Positions 24,914 through 37,675 are shown, counted from the stretch's first letter. The stretch: 64,000 nucleotides of DNA from Bradyrhizobium neotropicale (GCF_001641695.1 NZ_LSEF01000100.1:42216-106215); one strand, 5' to 3'. Notes: generated by a model not told the origin, from the letters alone. A program made the numbers and translations.

Positions 24914-27601
24914 ATGGTTGATACCAAGACCCCTGGCGACAAGAAGCTGAGCGTTCCGAGCAAGACGCTATCGCTCAAGCCGCGCGTCGAGACGGGCACC
25001 GTGCGCCAGAGCTTCAGCCATGGCCGGAGCAAGCAGGTCGTGGTCGAAAAGCGCGGCAAGCGCCGCATCGGCGACACTGGCCCCGAACCGCAGGCTGCCG
25101 AGGTCGTTGCGAAGCCGGCGCCGGCCGCGCCCGCTCCGTCGCGCCCGGCTCCGCCGCCCGCCCAGCCGCGCAACGCCGGTTCCGGCGTGGTGCTGCGTAC
25201 CCTGACCGAGGATGAGCGCTCCGCCCGCGCCAGCGCGCTGGCCGATGCCAAGCTGCGCGAAGTCGAGGAACGCCGCCAGGCCGAGGAAGAAGCCCAGCGC
25301 CGCGCCGTCCGCGAGGCCGCCGAACGCGCCGAGCGCGAAGCCGCCGAAGCCCGCCGCAAGGCCGAGGAAGAGCGCCACCGTCACGAGGACGAAGCCAAGC
25401 GCAAGGCTGAGACCGAGGCCAAGAAGCGTTTCGGCGAAGGCGAGCAGCCGCAATCGGCCGCACGTACCGGGACGGCTGCACCGGCCGCTCCGGCGCCACG
25501 CCCCGCAACGACCACCGCGCGGCCGACGGCCTCCGCGGCCCGGCCCGCGACGACCACACAGCGGCCGGCTGGCCCCGCAGGTCGCGCCCCCGCGGTCGCG
25601 GCCGGACCGGACGAGGATGAGGGTCCGCGCCAGATCCGTCGCGGTCCCGGCGGCGCCGCGCGTCCTGCGGCAGCCCCCAAGACCACCCACAAGCCCGGCC
25701 CGCAGAAGGAGCGCGGCCGCCTGACCGTCGTCACCGCGCTCAACGCCGACGACGTGCGCGAGCGCTCGATCGCCTCGTTCCGCCGCCGCACCCAGCGCCT
25801 GAAGGGCCATGCCTCGAACGAGCCGAAGGAAAAGCTCATCCGCGAGGTGACGATCCCGGAAGCGATCACCATCCAGGAACTCGCCAACCGCATGTCCGAG
25901 CGCGCGGTCGACGTCATCCGCATGCTGATGAAGCAGGGCGCGATGCATAAGATCACCGACGTGATCGACGCCGACACCGCGCAGCTCATCGCCGAAGAAC
26001 TCGGCCACACCGTGAAGCGCGTCGCTGCCTCCGACGTCGAAGAGGGCCTGTTCGACACCGTCGATGATTCCACCGATACCGAGCCGCGTTCGCCGGTCGT
26101 GACCGTGATGGGCCACGTCGACCACGGCAAGACCTCGCTGCTCGACGCGCTCCGTCACGCCAATGTGGTCTCGGGCGAAGCCGGCGGCATCACTCAGCAT
26201 ATCGGCGCCTATCAGGTGTCATCGCCCGAAACCGGCAAGAAGATCACCTTCATCGACACGCCCGGCCACGCCGCGTTCACCGCGATGCGCGCCCGCGGCG
26301 CCAAGGTGACCGACATCGTCGTGCTGGTGGTTGCGGCCGATGACGGCGTGATGCCGCAGACGGTCGAAGCCATCAACCACGCCAAGGCGGCGCGCGTGCC
26401 GATCATCGTTGCCATCAACAAGATCGACAAGCCGGACGCCAAGCCGGAGCGCGTGCGCACCGAGCTGCTCCAGCACGAGGTGCAGGTCGAATCGTTCGGC
26501 GGCGAAGTCGTCGACGTCGAGGTGTCCGCCAAGAACAAGACCAATCTCGACAAGCTGCTCGAGATGATCGCGCTGCAGGCCGAAATCCTCGACCTGAAGA
26601 CCAATTCGCACCGCCCGGCCGAAGGCACCGTGATCGAGGCCAAGCTCGACCGCGGCCGCGGCCCGGTCGCGACCGTGCTGGTTCAGCGCGGCACGCTTCG
26701 TGTCGGCGACATCATCGTCGCCGGCGCCGAGATGGGCCGCGTCCGCGCGCTGATCTCGGACCAGGGCGAGACGGTTCAGGAGGCCGGTCCCTCGGTGCCG
26801 GTCGAGGTGCTCGGCTTCAACGGCCCGCCCGAGGCCGGCGATCGCCTCGCGGTGGTCGAGAACGAAGCCCGCGCCCGCCAGATCACCAGCTACCGTGCGC
26901 ACCAGAAGCGCGAGAACGCCGCGGCCTCTATCTCCGGCATGCGCGGCTCGCTCGAGCAGATGATGTCGCAGTTGAAGACGGCGGGCCGCAAGGAATTCCC
27001 GCTGATCGTCAAGGCCGACGTGCAGGGCTCGCTGGAAGCGATCCTCGGCTCGCTGGAGAAGCTCGGCACCGACGAAGTCGCAGCCCGCATCCTGCATGCC
27101 GGTGTCGGCGGTATCTCGGAATCCGACGTGACGCTCGCGGAAGGCTTCAACGCCGCGATCATCGGCTTCTCGGTTCGCGCCAACAAGGAGGCGGCCGCGG
27201 CCGCCAAGCGCAACGGCATCGAGATCCGCTACTACAACATCATCTACGACCTCGTGGACGACGTGAAGAAGGCGATGAGCGGCCTGCTCGCGCCGACCCT
27301 GCGCGAAACCATGCTGGGCAATGCCGAGATCCTGGAGATCTTCAACATCTCCAAGGTCGGCAAGGTCGCCGGCTGCCGCGTCACCGACGGTACCGTGGAA
27401 CGCGGCGCCAATGTGCGCCTGATCCGCGACAACGTCGTCGTGCACGAGGGCAAGCTGTCGACGCTGAAGCGCTTCAAGGACGAAGTGAAGGAAGTCCAGG
27501 CCGGCCAGGAATGCGGCATGGCCTTCGAGAGCTACCACGACATGCGCGTGGGCGACGTGATCGAGTGTTATCGAGTGGAGACGATCCAGCGCTCCCTGTA
27601 A
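24914..27601 (+). CDS. infB: Translation initiation factor IF-2
   Basis: An 895-residue GTPase placing initiator tRNA on the 30S subunit. The N-terminal 390 residues hold an Ala/Pro/Arg-rich region, a charged coiled-coil (residues about 100-175), and an IF2_N domain (VTIPEAITIQELANRMSER). The G domain starts with GHVDHGKTS, followed by DTPGHAAF and NKIDKP. EF-Tu-like domain 2 and the C-terminal IF-2 domains complete the protein. The start at 24914 has a weak ribosome-binding site; internal starts giving shorter isoforms are possible. Confidence 0.97.
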   Translation: MVDTKTPGDKKLSVPSKTLSLKPRVETGTVRQSFSHGRSKQVVVEKRGKRRIGDTGPEPQAAEVVAKPAPAAPAPSRPAPPPAQPRNAGSGVVLRTLTEDERSARASALADAKLREVEERRQAEEEAQRRAVREAAERAEREAAEARRKAEEERHRHEDEAKRKAETEAKKRFGEGEQPQSAARTGTAAPAAPAPRPATTTARPTASAARPATTTQRPAGPAGRAPAVAAGPDEDEGPRQIRRGPGGAARPAAAPKTTHKPGPQKERGRLTVVTALNADDVRERSIASFRRRTQRLKGHASNEPKEKLIREVTIPEAITIQELANRMSERAVDVIRMLMKQGAMHKITDVIDADTAQLIAEELGHTVKRVAASDVEEGLFDTVDDSTDTEPRSPVVTVMGHVDHGKTSLLDALRHANVVSGEAGGITQHIGAYQVSSPETGKKITFIDTPGHAAFTAMRARGAKVTDIVVLVVAADDGVMPQTVEAINHAKAARVPIIVAINKIDKPDAKPERVRTELLQHEVQVESFGGEVVDVEVSAKNKTNLDKLLEMIALQAEILDLKTNSHRPAEGTVIEAKLDRGRGPVATVLVQRGTLRVGDIIVAGAEMGRVRALISDQGETVQEAGPSVPVEVLGFNGPPEAGDRLAVVENEARARQITSYRAHQKRENAAASISGMRGSLEQMMSQLKTAGRKEFPLIVKADVQGSLEAILGSLEKLGTDEVAARILHAGVGGISESDVTLAEGFNAAIIGFSVRANKEAAAAAKRNGIEIRYYNIIYDLVDDVKKAMSGLLAPTLRETMLGNAEILEIFNISKVGKVAGCRVTDGTVERGANVRLIRDNVVVHEGKLSTLKRFKDEVKEVQAGQECGMAFESYHDMRVGDVIECYRVETIQRSL

Positions 27602-27655
27602 GTCCAAATCTTACCGAAGCGCTCGGATCTTTTTGAATTGAAATTGCGGGAGTGC

Positions 27656-27681
27656 GGATGGCCGGATTTTTCCGGCCATCC
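27656..27681. other. Perfect hairpin in the infB-rbfA gap (first)
   Basis: GGATGGCCGG-attttt-CCGGCCATCC is a 10-base perfect stem. It is not followed by a T run, so it looks like a processing or stabilising hairpin rather than a classical terminator. Confidence 0.7.
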
Positions 27682-27713
27682 GCGCCTCATTCGTTGCAGC
27701 AGGACAAATGACA

Positions 27714-27738
27714 ATGCCCGTGTCCCAAACACGGGCAT
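27714..27738. other. Perfect hairpin in the infB-rbfA gap (second)
   Basis: ATGCCCGTGT-cccaa-ACACGGGCAT is a 10-base perfect stem ending 19 bases before the rbfA start codon. It leaves the GAGGTG ribosome-binding site at about 27741-27746 just outside the stem. Confidence 0.7.
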
Positions 27739-27757
27739 GGCGAGGTGATTTTCGAGA

Positions 27758-28189
27758 ATGCCCCGGCATCATCAGAAAAAGAGTTCCGCACCCGGCGGCT
27801 CGCAGCGGCAGTTGCGTGTCGGCGAGCAGGTTCGCCATGCGATGGCCGATATTCTGGCGCAAGGCAGCGCGCATGATGCGGACCTCGAAGGTCACATCAT
27901 CACCGTGCCGGAGGTACGGATGTCGCCTGACCTGAAGCTTGCGACAATCTACGTGATGCCGCTCGGTGGCCGCGACACCGAGGTCGTGATCGCTGCGCTC
28001 GAGCGCAACAAGAAATTCCTGCGCGGCGAGGTCGCGCGGCGCGTTAACCTGAAATTTGCACCTGACATTCGCTTCCGCGTCGACGAGCGATTCGACGAAG
28101 CGGAACGGATCGAGAAGCTATTGCGAACACCTGCGGTGCAAAGAGATTTGGAACAGGATCCGGATACGGATCGGGAAGAAGAACAATGA
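27758..28189 (+). CDS. rbfA: 30S ribosome-binding factor RbfA
   Basis: A 143-residue cold-shock type assembly factor for the 30S subunit, with a KH-like fold. VGEQVRHAMADILAQG (about 21-36) and VPEVRMSPDLKLATIYVMPLG (quoted in part) are typical. FAPDIRFRVDERFDEAERIEKLL closes the domain (in the protein at about 103-125). A GAGGTG site precedes the ATG. Its stop overlaps the truB start, while a 156-base structured gap separates it from infB. Confidence 0.94.
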   Translation: MPRHHQKKSSAPGGSQRQLRVGEQVRHAMADILAQGSAHDADLEGHIITVPEVRMSPDLKLATIYVMPLGGRDTEVVIAALERNKKFLRGEVARRVNLKFAPDIRFRVDERFDEAERIEKLLRTPAVQRDLEQDPDTDREEEQ

Positions 28190-29304
28190 TGATGGACCCG
28201 GCTCACGGCACGATCGGCAGCGAAGAGCCCGATACACGCGACGTGCAGAAGAATAATTTTGCAGGAGTCGGCGGCGACACGCAGCCGCACCAGGAGCCGC
28301 GCCGCGTCAACAACGATCCGCGCGCCAAGCAGCAGAAGGGCAACCAGCCGCGCCGCGACCGGCGCGACGTCCACGGCTGGGTCGTGCTCGACAAGCCGAT
28401 CGGCATGACCTCGACCCAGGCCGTCGCCGTGCTCAAGCGCCTGTTCCAGGCCAAGCGCGCCGGCCACGCCGGCACGCTCGATCCGCTCGCCTCCGGCGGT
28501 CTGCCGATCGCGCTCGGCGAGGCCACCAAGACGGTTCCCTTCGTGATGGACGGCCGCAAGCGCTACCGCTTCACCGTGTGCTGGGGCGAGGAGCGCGACA
28601 CCGACGACATCGAGGGCCGGGTGACCGCGACCTCCGACCAGCGCCCAACCCGGGAGGCCATCGAGGCGCTGCTGCCCCGCTTCACCGGGGTGATCGAGCA
28701 GGTCCCGCCGCGCTATTCCGCCATCAAGGTGCGGGGCGAGCGCGCCTATGACCTCGCCCGCGACGGCGAGGTCGTGGAGCTGGCCCCCCGCCCGGTCGAG
28801 ATTCACCATTTATCCCTTGTAGATCAACCAGATAATGATCGGGCGGTATTCGAGGCCGAATGCGGCAAGGGCACCTATGTCCGCGCCCTTGCCCGCGATA
28901 TGGGCCGAATTCTCGGCACTTACGGCCATATCTGCGCGCTGCGGCGGACCCTGGTTGGCCCATTTGGCGAGAACGACATGATTCCGCTGGATCAGTTGGA
29001 GGCTTTGTGCGATAGAGCCGCGTCCGGCGAGGGCAGCCTCGCCGACGCGCTTTTGCCCGTTGAGACCGCGCTGGACGACATCCCGGCACTGGCCGTCACT
29101 CGGGCTGATGCGGCAAGGCTCCATCGGGGCCAAGCCGTTTTGTTGCGCGGACGGGATGCGCCCAATTGTAGCGGCACAGTCTATGTCACGGTGGCAGGCC
29201 GGCTTCTCGCGCTTGCCGAAGTTGGCAATGGCGAAATCATCCCCAAGCGTGTGTTCAACCTGACCGGCCTGACTGCCAGCCCCGGTCGCAACGAGAGAAA
29301 TTGA
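28186..29304 (+). CDS. truB: tRNA pseudouridine-55 synthase TruB
   Basis: A 372-residue enzyme forming pseudouridine 55 in the T-loop of tRNA. The catalytic Asp99 is in GHAGTLDPLASG, preceded by LDKPIGMTSTQAV. A C-terminal PUA-like domain follows (about 290-355). About 60 residues at the N-terminus are charged, Gln/Arg-rich and probably disordered, and are not part of the enzyme core. Three ATG codons in a row lie at the start; the first overlaps the rbfA stop. rpsO follows two bases later. Confidence 0.94.
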   Translation: MMMDPAHGTIGSEEPDTRDVQKNNFAGVGGDTQPHQEPRRVNNDPRAKQQKGNQPRRDRRDVHGWVVLDKPIGMTSTQAVAVLKRLFQAKRAGHAGTLDPLASGGLPIALGEATKTVPFVMDGRKRYRFTVCWGEERDTDDIEGRVTATSDQRPTREAIEALLPRFTGVIEQVPPRYSAIKVRGERAYDLARDGEVVELAPRPVEIHHLSLVDQPDNDRAVFEAECGKGTYVRALARDMGRILGTYGHICALRRTLVGPFGENDMIPLDQLEALCDRAASGEGSLADALLPVETALDDIPALAVTRADAARLHRGQAVLLRGRDAPNCSGTVYVTVAGRLLALAEVGNGEIIPKRVFNLTGLTASPGRNERN

Positions 29305-29306
29305 CG

Positions 29307-29576
29307 ATGTCGATTGCCGCAGATCGCAAAGCGGAAGTCATCAAGACGAATGCCACCAAAGCCGGCGACACCGGCTCGCCCGAGGTTCAGGTCGCGATCC
29401 TTTCGGAACGCATCAACAACCTCACGAACCATTTCAAGACCCACGTGAAGGACAACCATTCGCGCCGCGGCCTCTTGAAGCTCGTGTCGACCCGCCGTTC
29501 GCTCCTCGACTATCTGAAGAAGAAGGACGAGGCGCGGTACAAGGCGCTGCTCGAGAAGCACAACATTCGTCGCTAA
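29307..29576 (+). CDS. rpsO: 30S ribosomal protein S15
   Basis: An 89-residue primary rRNA-binding protein, exactly the usual S15 length. DTGSPEVQVAILSERI and HSRRGLLKLVSTRRSLLDYL, the conserved helices, are intact. ATG 29307 is used; a TTG two codons earlier is an artefact of the frame. It lies between truB and a strong terminator, with pnp after it, the universal order in proteobacteria. Confidence 0.97.
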   Translation: MSIAADRKAEVIKTNATKAGDTGSPEVQVAILSERINNLTNHFKTHVKDNHSRRGLLKLVSTRRSLLDYLKKKDEARYKALLEKHNIRR

Positions 29577-29585
29577 GTGTTCCTG

Positions 29586-29609
29586 CGCGCGCCACTGGCG
29601 CGCGTTTTT
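29586..29609 (+). terminator. rpsO terminator
   Basis: CGCGCGCC-act-GGCGCGCG is an 8-base perfect stem followed directly by TTTTT, nine bases after the rpsO stop codon. Confidence 0.9.
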
Positions 29610-29793
29610 GCGCGTGGTTTCGAGCGAAAGCACTTTATTTCAAGGTTTTTGATCGAGGCTCACGCGTATGTCGGGTGCGAGCCAAAGATGATTCGCATCC
29701 GGGGCATGATGTTCGAAGGCCGCGGTACGGTGTTCGAAGACTTCACGTTCATGCCGACTGACCAGTCCAGCAGCAATCCGGCGGCTGGGCGCA

Positions 29794-29923
29794 ACGGGCA
29801 AGGTGCCCGTATGACCCGAAAGGATGGACGCCATCCGAAATCTAAAAACCATGGCAGGATCGCAGGACGCTGATCGCCCGCTTCGATCAGCGTCCCGCAA
29901 TCTTGCGCATGGTTTTTGTTTTT
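29794..29923 (+). promoter_or_regulatory. Structured pnp leader with a 33-bp hairpin and T run
   Basis: Three hairpins follow one another between rpsO and pnp. The first is ACGGGCA-agg-TGCCCGT (29794-29810). The second is GGATGG-acg-CCATCC (29822-29836). The third is very long, with arms 29844-29876 and 29884-29917 that pair nearly throughout: AAAAACCATG with CATGGTTTTT at the base, and an 11-base perfect GACGCTGATCG/CGATCAGCGTC tip, with only two mismatches, one wobble and a one-base bulge between. It ends in TTTTTGTTTTT. Known biology: in E. coli a long pnp leader hairpin is cut by RNase III and PNPase then shuts off its own mRNA. That parallel is inferred here. It could also terminate transcription or be a small RNA. 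The remainder of the 388-base gap (29610-29793) holds an open frame without a ribosome-binding site and nothing else recognisable. Confidence 0.65.
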
Positions 29924-29964
29924 CGGGCCGTTCCTCTTTCGAGAACCCATGAAAGAAGACCTCT

Positions 29965-32127
<2,163 letters not shown>

Positions 32128-32153
32128 GTCTCGCCACCTACATCAGAAACACG

Positions 32154-32180
32154 AAGGGCGGCCTTTCGGCCGCCCTTTTT
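32154..32180 (+). terminator. pnp operon terminator
   Basis: AAGGGCGGCC-tttc-GGCCGCCCTT forms a 10-base perfect stem followed by TTT (the last stem pairs include the first Ts of a TTTTT run), 27 bases after the pnp stop. It closes the rimP-to-pnp block. Confidence 0.9.
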
Positions 32181-32210
32181 GTTTGTCGCTTGCTCCAAGC
32201 GATCTGCGCC

Positions 32211-32352
32211 CCCTCTCCCGCTTGCGCGAGAGGGTCGGGGAGAGAGTGCTTCCACAGAGAGACTCCCAACGAGGAGAGAGCCCTCACCCGCCGCGCTCTG
32301 GCACGCAAGTGCGCTGCCGAGCGCGTCGACCTCTCCCGCAAGCGGGAGAGGT
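32211..32352. repeat. Palindromic repeat with CTCTCCCGC arms, family D
   Basis: CCCTCTCCCGC..GCGAGAGGG at 32211-32234 and CCTCTCCCGC-aa-GCGGGAGAGG at 32330-32351 bracket a GC-rich core. The element fills the gap between the convergent pnp and katG genes. A minimal copy is at 54897-54918. Confidence 0.8.
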
Positions 32353-32363
32353 GAAGCAGGACC

Positions 32364-34532
<2,169 letters not shown>

Positions 34533-34565
34533 GAATACCTCCTCTGGTGGCGGTCAGACTTCGCC

Positions 34566-34612
34566 CTTTACCAGGTAGAAGCACTCTAAGCTGCGCCTCC
34601 TATCAGGTAAAG
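34566..34612. promoter_or_regulatory. Candidate OxyR operator and katG promoter
   Basis: CTTTACCAGGTAG (34566-34578) and CTATCAGGTAAAG (34600-34612) are inverted arms matching at 11 of 13 positions, 21 bases apart. On the minus strand, TTTACC (34611-34606) and TAGAGT (34588-34583) with a 17-base spacer make a good katG promoter, so the right arm covers the -35 box. Paired half-sites of this spacing fit a tetrameric LysR-type activator such as OxyR. A possible oxyR -35 (TTGACT, 34613-34618) abuts the right arm. Confidence 0.6.
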
Positions 34613-34646
34613 TTGACTTTAATGATCGCTGCGATAGGATTTCCTG

Positions 34647-35573
34647 ATGATAAACGTGACGCTGCGCCAGCTCCGGTATTTCGACGCGCTGGCGCGTCAC
34701 GGCCATTTCGGGCGTGCGGCAGAGGCCTGTTCCATCTCGCAGCCCGCTTTGTCGATGCAGATCAAGGAACTCGAGGAGGCCCTCGGCGGCCTGCTGCTCG
34801 AGCGCAGCGCCCGCCAGGTTGCGCTGACCCGGTTTGGCGAAGAGCTCGCGCAGCGCGTCCGCGACATTTTGCGCTCGGTCGATGAGCTCGGCGACTTCGC
34901 GCGGGCATCGCAGGACCGTTTCGCGGGCCGCCTGCGCATCGGCATGATTCCGACGATTGCGCCCTACCTCCTGCCCAAGATCACCAAGAATCTCACGCGC
35001 ATGCATCCCGAACTCGACATCCGCGTGCGCGAGACCATGACGCCGCGGCTGATCCAGGAGCTGGTGGAAGGCCGGCTCGACACCGCCATCGTCGCGCTGC
35101 CGGTGTCCGAACCGTCACTGACCGAAGTTGCTCTGTTCGAGGAGAAATTCCTGCTGGTCCGGCCGGGCGCGGACGAGGGAACACCGGTCCCGTCGCGGGA
35201 GATGATGCGGGAGATGCGGCTGTTGCTGCTCGAGGAGGGACATTGCTTCCGCGATCAGGCACTGTCGTTCTGCAACATGCAATCGGCACCGCCGCGGGAA
35301 ATGCTGGATGCGAATTCGCTGTCGACGCTGGTCCAGATGGTGAGCGCCGGCATCGGCGTCACCTTGATTCCGGAGATGGCCGTGCCGGTGGAGACCCGAT
35401 CGGCCTCCGTCTCGGTCGCACCGTTCCGTGACCCGCAACCGTCGCGCACCATCGGCATGGTCTGGCGCAAGACCAGCCCGCTGGCGCGCCAATTGCTGCA
35501 AATATCCGAGGTGGTCTGCCTGTCGGCCGGCAAGACACGCGCGCGGCAAACCCCGCACAGTGCGCGGGCCTGA
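34647..35573 (+). CDS. oxyR: Hydrogen peroxide-sensing LysR regulator OxyR
   Basis: A 308-residue LysR-type activator. The HTH is at about 18-45 (HFGRAAEACSISQPALSMQIKELE, given in parts). The redox cysteines are C200 and C209 in EEGHCFRDQALSFC, matching the E. coli C199/C208 pair and surrounding residues. It is divergent from katG, its expected target. The ATG 34647 gives the normal N-terminus. On peroxide exposure a disulfide between these cysteines would switch on katG. Confidence 0.95.
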   Translation: MINVTLRQLRYFDALARHGHFGRAAEACSISQPALSMQIKELEEALGGLLLERSARQVALTRFGEELAQRVRDILRSVDELGDFARASQDRFAGRLRIGMIPTIAPYLLPKITKNLTRMHPELDIRVRETMTPRLIQELVEGRLDTAIVALPVSEPSLTEVALFEEKFLLVRPGADEGTPVPSREMMREMRLLLLEEGHCFRDQALSFCNMQSAPPREMLDANSLSTLVQMVSAGIGVTLIPEMAVPVETRSASVSVAPFRDPQPSRTIGMVWRKTSPLARQLLQISEVVCLSAGKTRARQTPHSARA

Positions 35574-35675
35574 GCGGCTTCCGCTCGCGGGAATTTTGCC
35601 CCAACCGCCGGAATCGTGCGTGTAAGGTCCGATGCTGCGCCCGCATCGGGCATGATCGAAAGCGGAGAGCAGACG

Positions 35676-36140
35676 ATGCTGGATCCGATCATCCGTCCCG
35701 CGCGCGCGGATGAATATGACGAGGTCGGACGCGTCTGGATGGAGAGCTGGGTCTCGACGGGACTCGCAGAGGCCAGCGCCTTCCTGCTCGCGAATTTGCG
35801 CGCGCGTGTCCGGCGCGAGATCGAGAACGGCTGGAGCCTGTTTGTCGCCGATGATGGCGGCACGATCGCCGCGATGCTGGCGCTGCACGTGCCAAAGCAA
35901 TATCTCGACATGCTTTTCGTTGCGCCCGCCTATCAGGGTCAATCGCTCGGCCGCAAGTTGCTCGCCTTCACGCGCACGCAAATGCCGGATGAAATGTATC
36001 TGCGCTGCGTGCGCGAGAACGAAAAAGCCTGGCGCTGGTACGAGCGCGAGGGCTTTGTGTTCGAGAAGGAAGAGATCGAGCCGTCGAACGGCTTCATGAT
36101 GAAGTATTATCGGTGGAAGAACAAAGGAAACGCTTCATGA
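35676..36140 (+). CDS. GNAT family N-acetyltransferase
   Basis: A 154-residue acetyltransferase. The acetyl-CoA loop Q-x-x-G-x-G/A is seen as AYQGQSLGRKLLAF, following the strand YLDMLFVAP. A final segment, NEKAWRWYEREGFV, is the usual GNAT motif B. ATG 35676 follows GGAGAG. Its stop overlaps the GST start, so they are cotranscribed. The acceptor is unknown. Confidence 0.87.
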   Translation: MLDPIIRPARADEYDEVGRVWMESWVSTGLAEASAFLLANLRARVRREIENGWSLFVADDGGTIAAMLALHVPKQYLDMLFVAPAYQGQSLGRKLLAFTRTQMPDEMYLRCVRENEKAWRWYEREGFVFEKEEIEPSNGFMMKYYRWKNKGNAS

Positions 36141-36733
36141 TCAAGCTCTATTGGTCGCCTCGCTCCCGCTCCTTCTCCGCGATCTGGCTGATGGAAGAAA
36201 GCGGCCTGCTCTATGAGCGCGTGCTGACCGACATCACGACCGGAGCGCAGAAGGCGCCGGATTTCCTCAAGGTCAATCCGATGGGAAAGGTCCCAGCGCT
36301 CGCCGACGGCGATGCCGCGCTCGGCGAAGCTGCCGCGATCTGCGCCTACATTGCCGACCGCTATCCCCAGACGAAGCTGGCCCCACCCGTGACTGATCCG
36401 CGCCGCGCGCGATATCTGCAATGGCTGTTCTTCTCGCCAAGCTGCATCGAGCCGGCCATCATCCAGATCTTCACCAAGATCGAGGTGCCGACCTCGACCG
36501 CCGCCTGGGGCAGCGCGACGCAGGTCTTCGACGTGCTGGAAGCCGCGCTCGAAAAGGGGCCGTGGATTCTCGGCGAGGATTTTTCCGCCGCCGACATCAC
36601 GATCGGCTCGGGCCTGAACTTCGCCGTACGCCTGTTCAAGATGGTGCCGTCGCGCCCGGCCTTCGACGCCTACATCGCGCGCTGCATGGCGCGACCGGCG
36701 TTCCAGCGCGCGGAAAAGATCGCGGCGGGGTGA
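36137..36733 (+). CDS. Glutathione S-transferase family protein
   Basis: A 198-residue thioredoxin-fold protein with a C-terminal helical GST domain. The N-terminus IKLYWSPRSRSFSAIWLMEE gives the first strand and helix; a Ser at about 9-11 would be the catalytic residue. NPMGKVPAL with the cis-Pro and EAAAICAYIADRYP are glutathione-site signatures. The C-terminal N-capping motif is GEDFSAADITIG. AAGGAAA precedes the ATG, which overlaps the upstream stop. Substrate unknown; a role with the acetyltransferase is only suggested by the overlap. Confidence 0.9.
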   Translation: MIKLYWSPRSRSFSAIWLMEESGLLYERVLTDITTGAQKAPDFLKVNPMGKVPALADGDAALGEAAAICAYIADRYPQTKLAPPVTDPRRARYLQWLFFSPSCIEPAIIQIFTKIEVPTSTAAWGSATQVFDVLEAALEKGPWILGEDFSAADITIGSGLNFAVRLFKMVPSRPAFDAYIARCMARPAFQRAEKIAAG

Positions 36734-36748
36734 CCTGCGAACCAAGGT

Positions 36749-36842
36749 TTGTAGGGTGGGCAAAGGCGCTCGCGCCGTGCCCACCATGCCCCCGCGATCG
36801 CGCTACAAGTGATGGGCACGCTTCGCTTTGCCCTCCCTACAA
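36749..36842. repeat. Palindromic repeat with TTGTAGGG / CCCTACAA ends, family E
   Basis: TTGTAGGGTGGGCAAA on the left and TTTGCCCTCCCTACAA on the right are inverted, with GGGCACG/CGTGCCC inner arms. A second copy is at 60426-60523. It lies between the convergent GST and fabI genes. Confidence 0.85.
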
Positions 36843-36852
36843 CGGAAGGTGC

Positions 36853-37656
36853 CTATTCCGAGGCCTTGAGATCCTCCGGCTTCGGCATCAGGACGATGTT
36901 GTAGCCGGAATCGACGTAGTGGATCTCGCCGGTCACGCCGCCGGAGAGGTCCGACAAGAGATAGAGCGCCGAGCCGCCGAGCTCGTCGAGCGTGACGCCG
37001 CGGCGAAGCGGCGAATGCTTTTGCATGAACGCAAACATCGCGCGCGCCTCGCCGATGCCGGAGCCGGCGAGCGTGCGGATGGGGCCGGCGGAGATCGCGT
37101 TGACGCGGATGCCGCGCGGTCCGAAATCGGCGGCGAGATAGCGCACGGAGGCTTCCAGCGCCGCCTTGGCCACGCCCATCACGTTGTAATTCGGCATCGC
37201 GCGCTCCGAGGCGCCGAAGGTCAGCGTGATCATGCTGCCGCCCTCCGTCATCAGTTCGGCGGCACGCTTGGCCACTTCCGTGAACGAGAAGCAGGAGATC
37301 ACCATGGTGCGCGAAAAATTCTCGCGGCTGGTGTCGGCGTAGCGGCCCTTCAGCTCGTTCTTGTCGGCGAAACCGATCGCGTGGATCACGAAATCGAGCC
37401 GGCCCCATTTCGCGCGCAGCGCATCGAACGTCGCATCGACGCTGGCGATGTCCTCGACGTCACAGGGCAGGACCAGATCAACGCCAAGCGATTCCGCCAG
37501 CGGCTTGACGCGCTTGCCGAGGGCCTCGCCCTGGAAGGTGAAGGCAAGCTCGGCGCCATGGGCATGCAGCGTCCTTGCCATGCCCCAGGCGATCGAATGA
37601 TCATTGGCAATGCCCATGATCAGACCGCGCTTGCCCTTCATCAATTCCTGCATCAT
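36853..37656 (-). CDS. fabI: Enoyl-[acyl-carrier-protein] reductase FabI
   Basis: A 267-residue short-chain dehydrogenase-fold enzyme that performs the last reduction in fatty acid elongation with NADH. The cofactor start is KRGLIMGIANDHSIAWG. The catalytic Y-x6-K is Y157/K164 in NYNVMGVAKA. At the position of E. coli Tyr146 there is Phe147 (TLTFGAS), a known kind of natural variation. The start at 37656 has a GGGAG site. It follows fabB after a repeat and is the third gene of the fabA-fabB-fabI cluster that makes unsaturated fatty acids. Confidence 0.94.
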   Translation of the reverse strand: MMQELMKGKRGLIMGIANDHSIAWGMARTLHAHGAELAFTFQGEALGKRVKPLAESLGVDLVLPCDVEDIASVDATFDALRAKWGRLDFVIHAIGFADKNELKGRYADTSRENFSRTMVISCFSFTEVAKRAAELMTEGGSMITLTFGASERAMPNYNVMGVAKAALEASVRYLAADFGPRGIRVNAISAGPIRTLAGSGIGEARAMFAFMQKHSPLRRGVTLDELGGSALYLLSDLSGGVTGEIHYVDSGYNIVLMPKPEDLKASE

Positions 37657-37675
37657 GGCTCCCACTATTCGGAGG

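Noticed and set aside
29577..29873. Small open frame between rpsO and pnp
   Set aside because: It starts in the rpsO terminator, has no ribosome-binding site, and overlaps the structured leader.
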